Shown: positions 35,140 through 47,316, numbered from the stretch's first letter. The stretch: 64,000 bases of DNA from Opisthorchis felineus (GCA_004794785.1 SJOL01006726.1:209627-273626); one strand, 5' to 3'. Program-made: numbers and translations. Notes: generated by a model not told the origin, from the letters alone.

Positions 35140-35370
35140 ACACACTTCCTATAAGGTTGCTCGAAACTTTTCTGCAACTCACGACCAGTTTCTCGCTTTT
35201 CGGGGCTCACCAGGTAGGCAACATTCCAGAGTTTTCATCAACCTTGTGATCTGGTTGAACCCAAATCAGTTTTTGACATATGCTCTCCCAAGAAGGGCGA
35301 GAACGGTCGTGTGCTGTCGAAGAGTTTTCAGCGACCTCGTGAGTGATGCGTTGCGTCTCCTTATGGTTGT
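35140..35370. repeat. Rep-D inverted pair
   Basis: 35140-35262 is a minus-strand Rep-D rod with arms near 35151-35159 and 35239-35248; its HHR (35219-35177) has CTGGTGA and intact GAAAC and GTC but a poor stem II. 35263-35370 is a plus-strand copy that keeps the stem II loop region (ccaagaagggcg), cleavage triplet and post-cleavage part but has lost CTGATGA. The pair forms a long imperfect palindrome inside the intron. Confidence 0.6.
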
Positions 35371-35931
35371 CTATGCCTTGCAAATACGATATACGGTTTG
35401 CACCGTTGAGCAGACTATCTTCAAGTGGGACCACCCGACAGAAAGGACCTAGTTTGTTTGTCTCGCTGCCATCGAGATCAGGCACATTGTAGAACTCAAC
35501 ATCCACATCCACAATACATAACAGTGTCACAAACGAAAAGGCTTTGACCAAAGTTCTGATTGTTGTTACAAGGAATTGGTGTGGTAACCCAAATTTGATG
35601 TCTTTTGGTGTATTGGCCATCAGTTCGCCCCTCTTAGCTTGCCATGATGACGTTTCATAAGCATGATAATGGCTTCTTTCACCTTGTATGTGAATGCACG
35701 TCAAATCCTCCAGTGAAGTAACCTACTAAATAGGGATGTGGGAAAAGTATATATTCCTGTGAAGTACCCCTCTGGTCCCATTTAATCTGGGTTGACCAGA
35801 AATGTTTGAATATGCCTGCTCGAGAAGGATTTTAGGAACGGCTTTGTAATAACGCGTCGCTTAAGCACAAACAATGTCCACGTTAGCGCTCGTTAGTGCA
35901 CTGAACTGTTGTTTTTTTAGAGTCGACTTAC

Positions 35932-36255
35932 CTCTCTTTGCCGTACGCATAGCCGATATTTCGGTCATTCCTCGTGCCAAGTGGTTGGACAGGCCTTCTT
36001 GCAGTTCTTCCACTGTCCGCCGCAATAAAGACAATTCGAGTTCATGCGAGCAGCATGTTGTCCATCGGCTGACAGACGCTGGGGCACAATAACTGGAAAG
36101 ACCGGAGATAGATTGCAATACCGACGTGGCCTTGTCAGGCGACAGTGGCTGATTTGCACTAGAGGGGTCCAACGTAGAAACAGTCCACGAGGAGTGGAAT
36201 TTGTTGTGTTCAACGGGGTCCTGTTGGCCGAAGGACGATGCGCGCTGAACCTCGA
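35932..36255 (-). CDS. Putative exon 1 (first visible) of a minus-strand gene
   Basis: On the minus strand, a pyrimidine-rich stretch ending in aacag precedes 324 bp of open frame, ending at the donor agag|gtaagt. Frame start and end phases (two bases in, one base out) fit the next exon. The product segment of about 107 residues is Ser/Thr-rich at first and ends in a charged helix-like part (HELELSLLRRTVEELQEGL) that could be coiled coil. The acceptor is not ideal because an A-rich run lies before the cag. Further 5' exons are presumably above 36255. Function is unknown. Confidence 0.5.
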
Positions 36256-36454
36256 CTGTTTTTTATGGCGAAAGAGTGGGTAGAAAATCATGAACACGGT
36301 GACACGGGAAGGACGTGCTTGAATGAAATAAACTCAGTCTTGTCATCTAACTTCTAATCGGTTTGATTACTGACTGAACTCCAGGGAAGTTTGTCAGTCA
36401 TCTGAGCTTCACCAATAATGTGACCTGAAACATTTTGGTCTCCGAGACGAGTAT

Positions 36455-36890
36455 TGAATCTACGCTGAAATGTCGAGAAGCACTATACAGCTGTTTCATC
36501 CGTATTGAACATCACCAGCAGTGTGCATTTGACGAAACTTCAGTAGGAGGATTCGAATCCTGTACTTCCCTTCTTGTGCTTTAACAGTTAGCCGAGCGAC
36601 TAATCAGTAGTGCGATTAACTCGGACAAAATACAACACCACTAGTTCGTCAATCACATAAAGCCACGTCATGTGCTCACGCTTTTTTGACTAGCTCCTAA
36701 GGTGATATCTTCTCAAATGGAAGCATCTCTTGTCGAGTGAATTCTACTCTTCATCTGAGCTACTTATAGACTGTTGATAATGTGAGGAGTTTTGTAAATT
36801 TATGTAGATTTTTTCCTATGAGTGAGGCGAAGCAGTGAAGCCAAGAAGCACGGTAGAGCTTTTCCACCCTTATTGGGAATCAACAGTTCA
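36455..36890 (-). repeat. Rep-A copy plus tail of a second copy
   Basis: 36455-36775 is a near-full-length minus-strand Rep-A with tail, HHR, B box (complement of gattcgaatcctgtac near 36550-36565) and head. 36826-36890 repeats the tail and part of the HHR in the same orientation, so the two are in tandem. Confidence 0.65.
36480..36524 (-). ncRNA. Hammerhead ribozyme motif in Rep-A
   Basis: Minus strand: stem I ACACTG against TAGTGC (five pairs including G-U), core CTGGTGA with one substitution, GAAAC intact, loop AGCT, triplet GTA intact. Stem II is reduced to G-U pairs. The downstream TCTC pairs with an upstream GA-rich strand only weakly in this copy. Confidence 0.55.
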
Positions 36891-38330
36891 TATCCCACTA
36901 AACAGTTTTTTGACCAAACCGTTAAACATTCAGACTACTAACCGAGTCAAAACGGTGCACCACAATTTACAAACCTTCGAATCACTCAGGCGTGAATCAT
37001 TTTGCAATTTTACGCGTGATAATTCTGCTGTGTCGAGCGTCCGTTGATGAAGGGTGGGGTGGGATTCAAATACGGCGTAGATATGCACTGTCGCCGAGTG
37101 CCAAGTTTATTCTGTTTCTATCGTGTTAGTCACCGTCCTGTCTACGTAGCAGTGAACCGCTATTTGATGTAACACGTGACTGAGAAGAGGTCCTACAGTT
37201 TTCAACCCGATACCTAAATGTGTGTTCTTGTTTGAAACTAATTTGAAAGTGTTTCTAAATGAAGCAACCGTAGAAGCCATTTTATGAACAGATTTTATGT
37301 CACCAAGTGTCACCTTGTGTGATTCACTTTTCATGACGAAATAGTCATTGAACCGGTTTTGCTGAACAAAAGGACATACCTGAACCCCCACTTTATTGAC
37401 TGTGCTAACAAGGAGGTTCGCTTAGTTTCTAGCAGTTTACAGAGAAGCCTTTTGTTCACCTGGATTGTACCAACGTCTAGAACGGAAGTCACACAAGGGG
37501 CTCACTAATAGCACTAAGCCCGTCGTCTGTTAGTTCACTAGACAGAATTGTGGCTTTGAAGGTCGGTGTTCTAACAAGCCTAAACCGTACAGCGCTCATC
37601 CATTCCCTCCCAGTGAGTGCTTTCCCATTCGTGCTACGTTTGACAAAATCTGTCAAGCTCCCATGAACTTTTTATGGGTTGGTTTGTATTTGAACTTTTC
37701 AAGACAACCACATCCGGTTTTCCAACGGTGGTAGCTAAAACACCAATTCGCTCATCCAAGTCATCTTGGAGACTTTATTCTGGCTTAGCTTTATCTTGGC
37801 CTATTTTTGTCCCTACCCCCTAGACTAACAGCACCAAAAGGCGTTCGCAAATCAGTATTTTATGCTGAAAATGTTCACGGAGCAGCAGCAAAAACGTTAA
37901 TCCTCGCTTAGTATCCCAAAAAGGTTCTCCGTCGTTCATGAGCAATCGCCATGTTCCTGATTATAGTGGAAGGGTGATTTACATAAAACATTCTTCTTTG
38001 GTTAGAATGTTGGGGTTCTGGGATATGGACAACCTGAGATAGTCCAACGAACCTCATTTCTTGTTCAGACTTTTACGTGCAGCTCCACATCTCGTTCTGA
38101 GATACGTCGTTGCTTGTGTCTCCCAGAATGAGGTTTTCTGTCCTTTTGTTGGATTCCACAGACTTATCGAGTCGCTCGGGCGTGTTCCAAGACGTGACTT
38201 TGAGGTGTTACAGATGACCACCACAAAAAAGAACGTTAGCAATGCTTTTGGACTCTGATACCACATTTTTCAAGCAGGCACTGCATCAGCATTTGGGGAT
38301 GTGATCGTTATCTAACGGTACTAAGTTCGA
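36891..38330. other. No recognisable feature
   Basis: No convincing exon or repeat was identified. Confidence 0.35.
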
Positions 38331-38334
38331 AAAA

Positions 38335-38815
38335 TACACGCATTTTCACACCAATTTGGTTTTCACAGGAGACTCAACTGCATCTCTCGTCTCTGATGCT
38401 TTCCTTCAACTGGGTGTGCTGCACCGGGCAGCCTTAGGTTTCACTTAGTAAGATAACCAATGAATCGCGATATATTACATGGTGGGTTTTAGGTGAGTCT
38501 TCTGTGAAGACGCAGAGTGCGTAAGTCTACTTTCGTGCAATGTGTATTCAAGTAGAACATAAGATCGACAGAAATTTGGAGACTGTGCGAAGCTGATGAG
38601 TCCCAAGAAGGGCAAAATCGGTCGTGGGCCGTCGAAATGTTTTCAGAGACGCTATGAGTAGCTTTCTTCGAGAAAACCTACTGCAATACACTGAATATCG
38701 TACCAACTGAAACACAAGGTAGCCTTTATGCAGCACACTCAGTTGAAGGATATCATAAAAAACGCGTGATTCAGTTAAGTCCCCTGTAAGAATTCAACAG
38801 ATATGCAAATAAGTT
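38335..38815. repeat. Rep-D inverted arrangement: minus body (38335-38455), plus unit (38470-38815)
   Basis: The minus part covers the Rep-D body only. The plus part covers more than one unit length: the segment gggttttaggtgagtct near 38485 recurs, eroded, near 38764 (cagttaagtcccctgta), with the rod and HHR between (arms at 38558 and 38647). The post-cleavage part, gtaccaactgaaacac and gcagcacactcagttgaagg, follows as in the consensus. Confidence 0.65.
38587..38629 (+). ncRNA. Hammerhead ribozyme motif in Rep-D with intact CTGATGA
   Basis: CTGATGA at 38593-38599, stem II GTCC/GGGC (one G-U) around CAAGAA, AAAA in place of GAAA at 38614-38617, triplet GTC at 38621-38623, then GTGGGC. The 5' strand of stem I is changed and pairs poorly. 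Loss of the invariant G12 predicts inactivity. Confidence 0.55.
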
Positions 38816-39012
38816 TGTCGGATTTGGGTTGTTTTTTTGGAATGAAGCGACTAACTAAAGAATATTGCTAGAGATCAATTCTAATGAGCGCCTAAAGACC
38901 ACATAGTTTGGTAGACTCTTTGGCGAATAGATTGTTCCTCTGTACCGAGGTGTCGTAATTCACAAAAAACTCACCTGAAAATTGTGCATGCACTTCCGGT
39001 GAGCCCATGGAT

Positions 39013-39212
39013 GATTGATCAGGTAGCAATGGATCTGTTTGCCCAGCCAGACAACTATCTTCTCAATGTTTCGTCACCATCAGGTGTGACACAATCAGTG
39101 CGCGGATCGTGACATCACTGATGCGCTCCGATATGCCCCGATGGTGACGAGACGTTTGCAAGCTAATTGCCAAGATCGACGAGCAGACCAACGACCACCT
39201 GATTACCCATCA
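39013..39212. repeat. Rep-E foldback element
   Basis: The ends attgatcaggtag and ccacctgattac are inverted. The inner arm words gtttcgtcaccatc (left) and gatggtgacgagacgtttgc (right) are also inverted. Length is about 200 bp, matching 50874-51063. The centre holds acaatcagtgcgc and gacatcactgatgcgc. No ORF. Confidence 0.65.
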
Positions 39213-39627
39213 AAAGTGTGCAGTTTGAAATCCCGCTCCTCACTTTGATGTTGTTCGGACCGCCGTAAAATTGTGATCTTAGTCTAGCATGACTCGAGTA
39301 TAACTACACCAAATAAGAGGACCTCCCGGTTTAATCCCGATCACATCATTTCAGCAGGTTTCTCTTAGACTTAAGGGAGACTACAAATTGGCTGTACGGA
39401 GAAATCTGTTTCACTGAGAAGCTCAAACGACAAAGCTTGTTCAGTCTTGAGGGTAATAGATCCCGGATGCCATTAGAACTTCATTTTTAGTTAGCCTTTT
39501 CAATCGGACCTCCCAGAGTTCTCTGACTAAACCACAAAGTTTTCACGTTCCCATCAGTCTGATCTAAACCGTCCTTCTCTTGTCGCAATTATTCCGGTGA
39601 ATCCACACCAAAAGGGAAGAATCGCTG

Positions 39628-39660
39628 GACTTGGATTTCCCTCTTATTAGAGCTCATCAG
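39628..39660 (-). ncRNA. Hammerhead ribozyme motif in Rep-C
   Basis: Minus strand: CTGATGA intact (39660-39654), stem II CTCT/AGAG around AATA with a G-G at its base, GAAA intact, stem III AT/GT, loop CCAA, triplet GTC. Stem I pairs poorly in this copy. Both conserved core boxes are intact, which makes it the best Rep-C core in the window. Confidence 0.5.
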
Positions 39661-39803
39661 TAGTGCATATCCTTGGCCGTGCCGGGGTCCGAACTCCGGA
39701 CATCGGAGAAACAAAAAGACCGTGTTCAGACTTGAGGCTTGAAGCGCATCCAGCTTGTTCTGGGAAAATACTGGCAACACTCTTCCGTCGCATGTCAGAT
39801 GAG

Positions 39804-39836
39804 CTGATGAGGTCTTTTAGGAGCGAAACTCAAGTC
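39804..39836 (+). ncRNA. Hammerhead ribozyme motif in Rep-C
   Basis: CTGATGA at 39804-39810, 14-nt stem-loop II with the base pair G-C retained, GAAAC at 39825-39829, loop TCAA, triplet GTC at 39834-39836. Core boxes are intact; stem II has one internal mismatch and stem I is weak. Confidence 0.5.
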
Positions 39837-39999
39837 CAATAGATTCCCGTTTGGCTTGGTCTCACCGGACTAATTGAGCCAAAACAGAAAGATGAACAGT
39901 GTTCAAACGAGAGTGAGTGCTACAAATTACCCAACCACCTACAGAAAAAAAACAAGGTGTCTGGATCTAATTTGAGACGTTCAAAATTGACATACGGCT

Positions 40000-42555
40000 G
40001 GCAGCTAAAAATTCCAGTTACTTTTTCGACTAACAAGTAACTGCAACACAGGATTTTCTGAGCCTCAGTAACTGGAAGACAAGATATTACAATAAAACAT
40101 ACGACTATGGTTCACACCGCTTGGATAACTCTGGTGAAACCTGTGGGTTCGCTTAAGTGTTCAGACTTCTGGCAGCCGGAAGAGCGCGGGTTCGAATATG
40201 CATACCCAAGTTTGCCTATGATACACAGCTGATGATACAGGATAATGATAAAGCAGCTGCATGGATAGCTACGTGGATTTTCATCACAGATCGCCTTTAC
40301 TTACAGGATGAAAGCTCAATCTCAGTATTCAAGCAACAATTCCGACTTGACATGCTAATTAAAACCATAGAAATTTGGAGCTTTCCAATCTTTTTTGAGG
40401 AGTGTTCACTTGGTTTATGAATTACGTTCACTCCGTTCGGAGACAATGAACCATCGTTATTCCATTTGGCCTTTCCATACATTCGTTCGGCTAATCCGCC
40501 GTCGGTCTACATATGCACAGACCGCGTTTGCCTACTTTGATCTGTTTTGTTCGGCGAACCACCGCAGTCAAAAATTGTCCTGCCGAAATCCGCGTTCAGC
40601 AGTTTGTGCCGTCAGCGTGTTTGTGGTGTCATGATAGCTGGACAACGCGACTGACAGATGGGGAGCACCTGTCGAAAATGATTTACGTTCATTCACTCAT
40701 TCATCCTCCACGGGAACACCGTGTACAGTTCTGGTTTGCCCCGTTGTTGGACAACCGTCCATCCACAAAAGAAAACGGGGTTTTGGAAATACACGTCCAG
40801 GACGACAGAAAATGCTACCACCGCCACTTCATGCGTACATTTAAACACTCGAATTGTTTGTTATGACGCACTAATTGGATAAAATGAATTTAGACGAAGT
40901 AAACAGGTATCCCTGGTCCAACGTAAGTCGTTCGTAGGCCGAAAGCTAATGAATTCACTTGTGGCGTTTTGCAGTTCAACCGGTAAGTTACATCTCTCTT
41001 TAATTGACATCTACTTGGATGACTCGTAATGTTCTTACTGAGAGGTATTTTCTAGTCGGAGGTTCGGTCCAAACGAAAGTGAGATGAAACAAAATCATGA
41101 AAGATTCGCATGATAGTAGCTGTCAGGTTGTGCACTATTTTTGCAAAAAGCATGATCAGTAAATGTATGAACTGTCAGCATTCAGCACCAGTCGGTGAAG
41201 CAACTTGCTTTTCAAAGTACAGGCGGTACATTTTCTTGCACGAACCGCTTTCCCCACATCGATTCAGACCGTTTTTGGGTGCCTACTTTATCTGAACAAG
41301 GTGTCATACCTGACAAGTGCACGATCTGTCGGCTGACATGTCTTGCTTCACCTCGACGAGAGAGGTAAATCGTTACGCGGAATACCAGTGAGTGGAAACA
41401 CCTAAGGTCAATGCAACAGAACAACAAACGATGTGAGCTGACGTCATCCAGTTACTGTTTATCGGGCTTTGCCGTGGTCCGGCTCACTGCTTATTTAACA
41501 AGTGAAACGGGGTCGAGCTTAGGGGGGATAGTTGTTTCTCCCCACCTGATAACTGTTGCTTCATAGAGAGGAAACGTCTCAAGTCGACCACCGAAGAGTT
41601 TGCCTGCTCGTTTATGATTATCGTCTAAACTCAGCTCACATCACCCTTGTTTGAACAGCCCTTCGTTTGGTGTGGACTCACCTAAATAATTGCGCCGGAC
41701 GACTGTTCAAATGAGAGTGATGTGTGTACGGATTCTACAAACGCCGTAACCACTCAGACCATCAAAACATTTTTAAAATAGGTACTTTTGAAAAAGAGAA
41801 ACGTCTGTGATAGGCTTTGACTTGTTTGCTAAGTTACCAATATTCTCTTTAGTTACAAGCGACTTTGCTGTTTGCATAATGGTAAGAATTGATGAGATCT
41901 ATTTCCTTTTTAGGGAAGTACTTTCAAGGAAAGAACTCCAGCAAATTATCGGGAGTTTGGCAAAACGGATACTAGATTGACCAAAAGGGCGTTTGTTCGC
42001 TTTCTACGAAGTGCGTATCATTGGACAGGCCCAAAGATGGAAGGCAACGTTAACAATACAGGTCATTCAGATTGTCATCTACTTTTTGCATCTTGCAGTG
42101 TTTCGGCGCATGTTTCGCGCACAGGATTTCAAAAATTGACCGACCCAACCCACCCTCAGAAGGCACACATATAACCTGGTTATTTTCCAACTGCCATGAT
42201 ACAGTTGAGCACAGGTTGAACTGAAAACATGGCATTTCGGCACACATGCCACATTCTGTTAGTACGAGTTGCATGAAGCGTTTGTCGAGATGTCAGTAGA
42301 AAGTACACTTTTGTCAAGAAAATCCACGTGACATTTTTCAAAGCTTGAAGTCATATGAAAAGGAGTTACGCGTCCCTATGCTAAGCCGAGCGTTTCTGTC
42401 ATCGGTTATCTTGTTCGATTATCCCAATGAAAGTCTTGTCCTCTTAGTCGGTTTGTACAATTAACTTACGGATTTTGAAACGTGATTTAAAAGCGTGTCC
42501 GTCGAGTGTCCCACTGGATGGTTTCTCCGAATACACAAAACTTTTTCATGTCATA
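40000..42555. other. Largely anonymous; possible Rep-C tail near 41655-41700
   Basis: The words tttggtgtggactcacc and aaataattgcg near 41667-41698 match the Rep-C tail. No exon with convincing borders was found. Confidence 0.35.
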
Positions 42556-42564
42556 TCACGTCAG

Positions 42565-43248
42565 CCTCAAGGTAGCGGAGTGGTTGAGGAGCGAAGCTAT
42601 TTATCGGACGGCCTGTGACTCGAACTCAACTCTGACTTCTCGACAGCCCGTTGCCTAAATTCGGCACACCGAATAAATGTCGCACATTAAGGATTATTAT
42701 CTTTTGCAAGACGCCTAAATGTCTCACATCCACCTGCATAATTGAAAGTGACCTTTCGTGAGATAAGGCGAGCTTCTTACGAATGTTTATCTTGACATTC
42801 TTTGCTGCAGAGTTGGACAGAAAGAAGCTGCGTGCCTTTTCACCGCAATTTCAAAATATGTGAGTTCTCATCTTCCCACATCCACAGAATCGTGCGTAGT
42901 AACCGACTAACTATCTTTGACAGAGCCTGAGAAATCCTCATGGTCAATTCGTGAGCCTAATGATCTGAAAGTCCCTGGTTCGAACCCAACCGCAGAATCT
43001 CAACTGCTCCTGTCTACGCAGTAAAATGCCCTCCAGGAAGGTTCGAACTACTTTCATGCGCACAATAGAGTATTAAATAATTGCTCAGTCTTTAGTTATC
43101 GTGCCTCCGGAAAAAAAGGCCTGAGGGCTTGAAAGCTGCCAGGCTGCCCTAGCTCATACAGGAGCAACCGATATGGCAGGGTTTGGTTCGAACCACGGGC
43201 CTTCCGGTCAGTGGGTTCGCAGCCTAAAAACCGAGCTACCTCGAGCGC
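42565..43248. repeat. Three Rep-B fragments
   Basis: Plus-strand fragments at about 42565-42640 (gtagcggagtggttgagg A-box-like; gactcgaactcaac B-box-like) and 42940-43021 (ctggttcgaacccaacc B box). A minus-strand copy lies at 43098-43248, whose complement carries gttcgaaccaaacc and an A box near 43225-43245. None is complete. Confidence 0.5.
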
Positions 43249-46200
43249 ACACGAATGGTGTGATAACTTCAGGTCTGCGCACATTCAAAAACCGCTATTC
43301 GAGAGCGATATTTGAGGGGGCGTTGAGGCATGAAGCTATCTCACTGAGTTTTGATACTTTTCTCAACGGAGGTACTAAAGACCCACGTAGCAACTTTTCC
43401 GTCTGTGTTGACAACCCTGAGTAAATCGCACTTCACCGGTAAGCAGGAGACTGCACAAACCGTTCCGGCAATTCACTGGGAGATAAAATAGAGTTCTAGC
43501 CATACAGTTCAGTTCTAAAATTCCCTTGAATGGCAAATTTTGGGTCAGCTACTCACTTTTATTAAGTAGAGCACACCATGATTCCTTAAAGTGCCGTGTA
43601 TTCTTTTGCCTATGACTGGGATCCACGACATCGGTTCCAACCAAGAACGGGGCAACCAGGTTTCGTTGATGAACGACCGTCCGTGTCCAGGCCATTTTTT
43701 GGCATGAATTCGCCATAAATCCTCACTGGTGAGACCCAATAAAACAGTGCGACCGTTTTTTTGTTTCAGTGACGTGCTTTGTGACGGAAGAAACTAGTTA
43801 ACTAAAGAATGGTTTTTCCTAATGTTTGGAGACGTAACGCACATATTTCAGAATGTAGGCACGTTCGATCCGCTAGGTCGCCCCAACATCTTGTTAGGTT
43901 TCGACTGGTGTTTTGATAATCTCACCCACCGAAAGATGTTAACCGACCGAAACTGAGGGGCGTGCCATGAAAAGAAGAATGACACAGTTGTTATTGTTGG
44001 CACAGCAACCGTCTACTTATTTCAGGTTGCCTTGCGATGTGTAGCCTACGTTGGGGCGTCAGAATTGCCAAATTACCCGAAAAAATGTGTACCTTGGTAC
44101 CTGAATACCTGGACCCAGCTGCTTATACAAAAAAGAACGGAAGAAATACACGGGTTGCTAAAAACGCTCTGACAGCCCAGTTCCTATTTTTGTTTCCTAA
44201 TTTGGTAGTCATCAGGCAGATACAGTCCTTTAGTTTTCATCCTTATCTTGTCCGTTTCGGTTATTTCGAACCTGTTACGTTATGCCGCGAAAATTCATCG
44301 CAATATCCCGAATATCGTGCCAAGTAAACCATGAGGTGGCCTTCGAGAAATACATTCTGTTAAAGAATACCATAACCGACAGATTTGACCGAGTTTCCGG
44401 TTAGCATCGACTTAATTTGCACGTGTGTACTTGCACTATGTGCTTCAAAAATGTGCAGATATGCCGTTGGCCAAGAGACAAGCTTTTTGCAAGACAGCGC
44501 CAGTACATTTCCTTTAGAAGTAGGCGGAATCTAATTAATGCGAATGCACTGTCGGGTAGCTGCCCACTACGAGAGTGACCGAACTTTCTAGATTGCCAGG
44601 ATCCTTAAAGTTGACGTCAGGTCATTCTGATAAGTGAGAAATAACTCCGGTGCCATGAGGTACCTGCTGGAGAGCTTTCTAATCCATGCTCTGTTGTTGT
44701 TTTATGCTCCGTTGGTTTGTTTGAACTGTAGAACATACAGAAGGGTATCAGTTCAACTGAGGTAACTTTCAAGTACTTGCTCACGCAAGAACAAAGAAGC
44801 AGCGGGAGTTTGCGGAGGCGTGATGCTCAACAGAGTAAATGGCCAATGAGCATATCGATATCGGCCAGCAGCCACAACAAAAGGAGTTATACGACTGATA
44901 GGTTCTGTACCACGTGAGAAACTACCGAAAATGGAGGATTATCCAGTCAATCGAACGGAAGAAAACCAGAGGTAGCACGGCATGAATAAAACGAAGCAAT
45001 CAAAATGGACAAACACAACCATTGAAATGGATATTCCAAATGAAAAAAAAATGAGACCACAACGCAACTCAGGTTCCCAGCTAGCCAATCAAATTCCGCA
45101 AAAGCCACATCGCCAACAACCAACCACCTTGGGGCCACTAAATACTGTATAGAAACCACATAAGCACAAGTAGAAGTGGATAAATTTACCCACTCAATCG
45201 CGCACTGACGATGTTGTCACATTTGCTGGTGAAGCCTTTGACATCCAGCTGTCATGCATGGCGAACGGAGGAACCACCCAAATACACGCACTCTTCCGCA
45301 AAATGTTTATTTTTATCCCAGGGCCAGCAGGACATAGCGTTTGGTGTGGAGTCAAGAAGGTTTTTTACCAAACTGCTCACAGAAACAACCCGCATGAATC
45401 CTTGCGATTAACATTTTTTCAAGCGGAATTTTGCCCTGTGCTTGTTTCATTCCTCAGTTTTATTGCATTTAAACGAACTTCGAAAAGTTTCAGAAGAGCT
45501 TGATAAACAATCGATTGTTTACCAAACCCTACTGAAACGATGACTTCTCAATGGTGCTGAACTTTCCCCAACTGACTGAAAAATTGGAGAGGTATTCGTC
45601 TTTTAGAGCGGGACAACCTGAATTATGATATAAGGGAGAATTCGTCCTTATAAAATCTTGCGGAATAAAGGCGGCTCAATGTACTGCTATCCAATCGAAT
45701 GGAAAAGTTTATCAGTTAGTCGTGAACAACAAGTTTCCACTAAGAGATCCTCTTTCTTTATCCAAAAAGCCAGTGCGTTATCAGCTTCAATTGCAGTGGT
45801 CTGCACGTTTTGGTCCCATCGGGAAAATCGTCAGTGCGAGTGTAAAAAAGCCTAATCTTACAAAACGGTGGCGAAGAAAAAAACAAGATATTGATTCATT
45901 ATGGCAACTGAAACCTTCTAAACCAGGCAAAACCCTATAAGTCTAAATGTTTTCCTTATTTCTAACATTCTTTAATGTTTCAACAGGCTTTTGGAAGAAT
46001 TTCCCAAAGAACGCTATCCACTTCGTATGAGATCAAATTGCTGAGCGGTACATTCGAGAGAGACTAGCCCATGTTGAAAGTATCTGCATGAATGCTACCC
46101 GTGAACTACATGATAAATGGCCTAAACTGAAACAAATACCGAATTCTGCCTGAATGGTAAACGGGAATAACCAATCAAACAAGGACTGTTAACTACAGAA

Positions 46201-47030
46201 AATGGTGGTTTCTGATGGACCAATCAAATTCCAAGATTACAGACAAGAGCCACACAAATCGTGAGTGGACAAATAAAGACGAATGAAACCGAACACTTTC
46301 TTGGATAATCAGACTAAAGACGGTGGTACTGTCAGCTACCCTCTATGGTCGCAAGCCAGAGGAGACCAAATACACACCTAATACCTCCCCAAAATCTTCT
46401 TTCAAGTAGTCGTGGAAAGTTTGTTCGGCGGTTATCAGATCTGAATCTGAGGCTAACTCTGGGACTTCATCCTGCAAGATATACCTGTGACGAAAACACG
46501 AAAGAATATGGAAAGCCGTTGCATCTTCATTTTGAAAGACCGTCAGTACGCACCCCAGGACACTCTAGTTAGCCCTTACCTAGAATCCAGTTGAGATATA
46601 TAACCTGCGGTGCGTTGTAAAGAAACCGTTCGGCATGCGTCATCCTCAAAACGAAGATTGGATTCTTTGAAATAACCTCAGAACGTCCAAAACGCAACAT
46701 GAACCATCGTTGCACCAAGATATCTTCACGAAGGCCATTGAGTCCACGGGCAAGGAAAGCCAGCTATCGATTAAATGTTCAACAATCAATCAGCCACGAT
46801 TGACGACGCTCGGGTGGTCAGAAGTGATCTAGAAGCCATGCCAGTCAATCGCTCAACATCGACGGGATGCACTCGATTAAATATCATAAATGCCTTTTAA
46901 TTAACACGACGGTTCTTGCTATTTTGCACTAGCTTGCTCCAAGTGAAGCCATTGTTTTCTCGTTAATCGAGTGGAAAAATAGGTTTGATATGAGGCAATC
47001 ATTGATTTATGGCAATGTAAGAACTGAAAA
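43249..47030. other. Mostly anonymous; Rep-D body fragment at about 44310-44445
   Basis: The fragment matches Rep-D at atatcgtgccaagtaaacc, gaggtggcctt and gttaaagaataccataa. A short acceptor-led open stretch begins near 44033 but has no firm donor or family. No other feature was recognised. Confidence 0.35.
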
Positions 47031-47141
47031 TTTTCAGTTGAGATTTCTTCCTATAAATGAAACACATCTGTAGCAAAATGCCGAGAACCACTGCGCAGCT
47101 TGTCCATTCTTTTTGAGAATCATCAGCAGTGCGCATCTTAC

Positions 47142-47316
47142 GAGGGGCGAGATGGCTAATAGCGCGAATTTACTGACCGGAAGGTTCGTGGTTCGAACCC
47201 GACCTCTGCCTCTCGACTTTCCCTGTCTAGGACTGGATAACCTGGCAGTATCCCAGCCCCCGTGATTCCTTCTGGTGGCATAGCAGTTAGGCGCCAAAAG
47301 GGTGCTAGAGCTGAAC
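47142..47316 (+). repeat. Rep-B SINE, complete insertion with target-site duplication
   Basis: The 175-bp element begins gaggggcgagatggctaa, has a B box at about 47191-47201 (tggttcgaaccc) and ends gtgctagagctgaac. It is flanked by GCATCTTAC (47133-47141) and GCATCTCAC (47317-47325), a 9-bp duplication with one change. Both flanks are contiguous Rep-A sequence, so the borders of Rep-B are read directly. The A-box region (gatggctaatagcgcg) is slightly altered from the 59378 copy. Confidence 0.85.

Larger units (their letters stand above)
39581..39895. repeat. Rep-C HHR repeat, two facing copies
   Basis: 39581-39700 is a minus-strand Rep-C: B-box-like segment (complement of ggtccgaactcc near 39687-39698), about 24 nt, HHR, and a tail ending in the complement of caattattccggtgaatcc. 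39781-39895 is a plus-strand copy with HHR and a shortened tail (ttggtctcaccggactaatt). The two HHRs diverge from the shared centre. Other copies are at 55845 and 63265. Confidence 0.6.

Noticed and set aside
35207..35704. 165-codon minus-strand ORF
   Set aside because: Its C-terminal part is Rep-D sequence, no splice site fits the neighbouring exons in phase, and no domain was recognised.
41540..41600. Loose CTGATAA ... GAAAC ... GTC string
   Set aside because: CTGATGA is altered, no stem I is visible and stem II does not pair. It may be a very old relic but cannot be supported.
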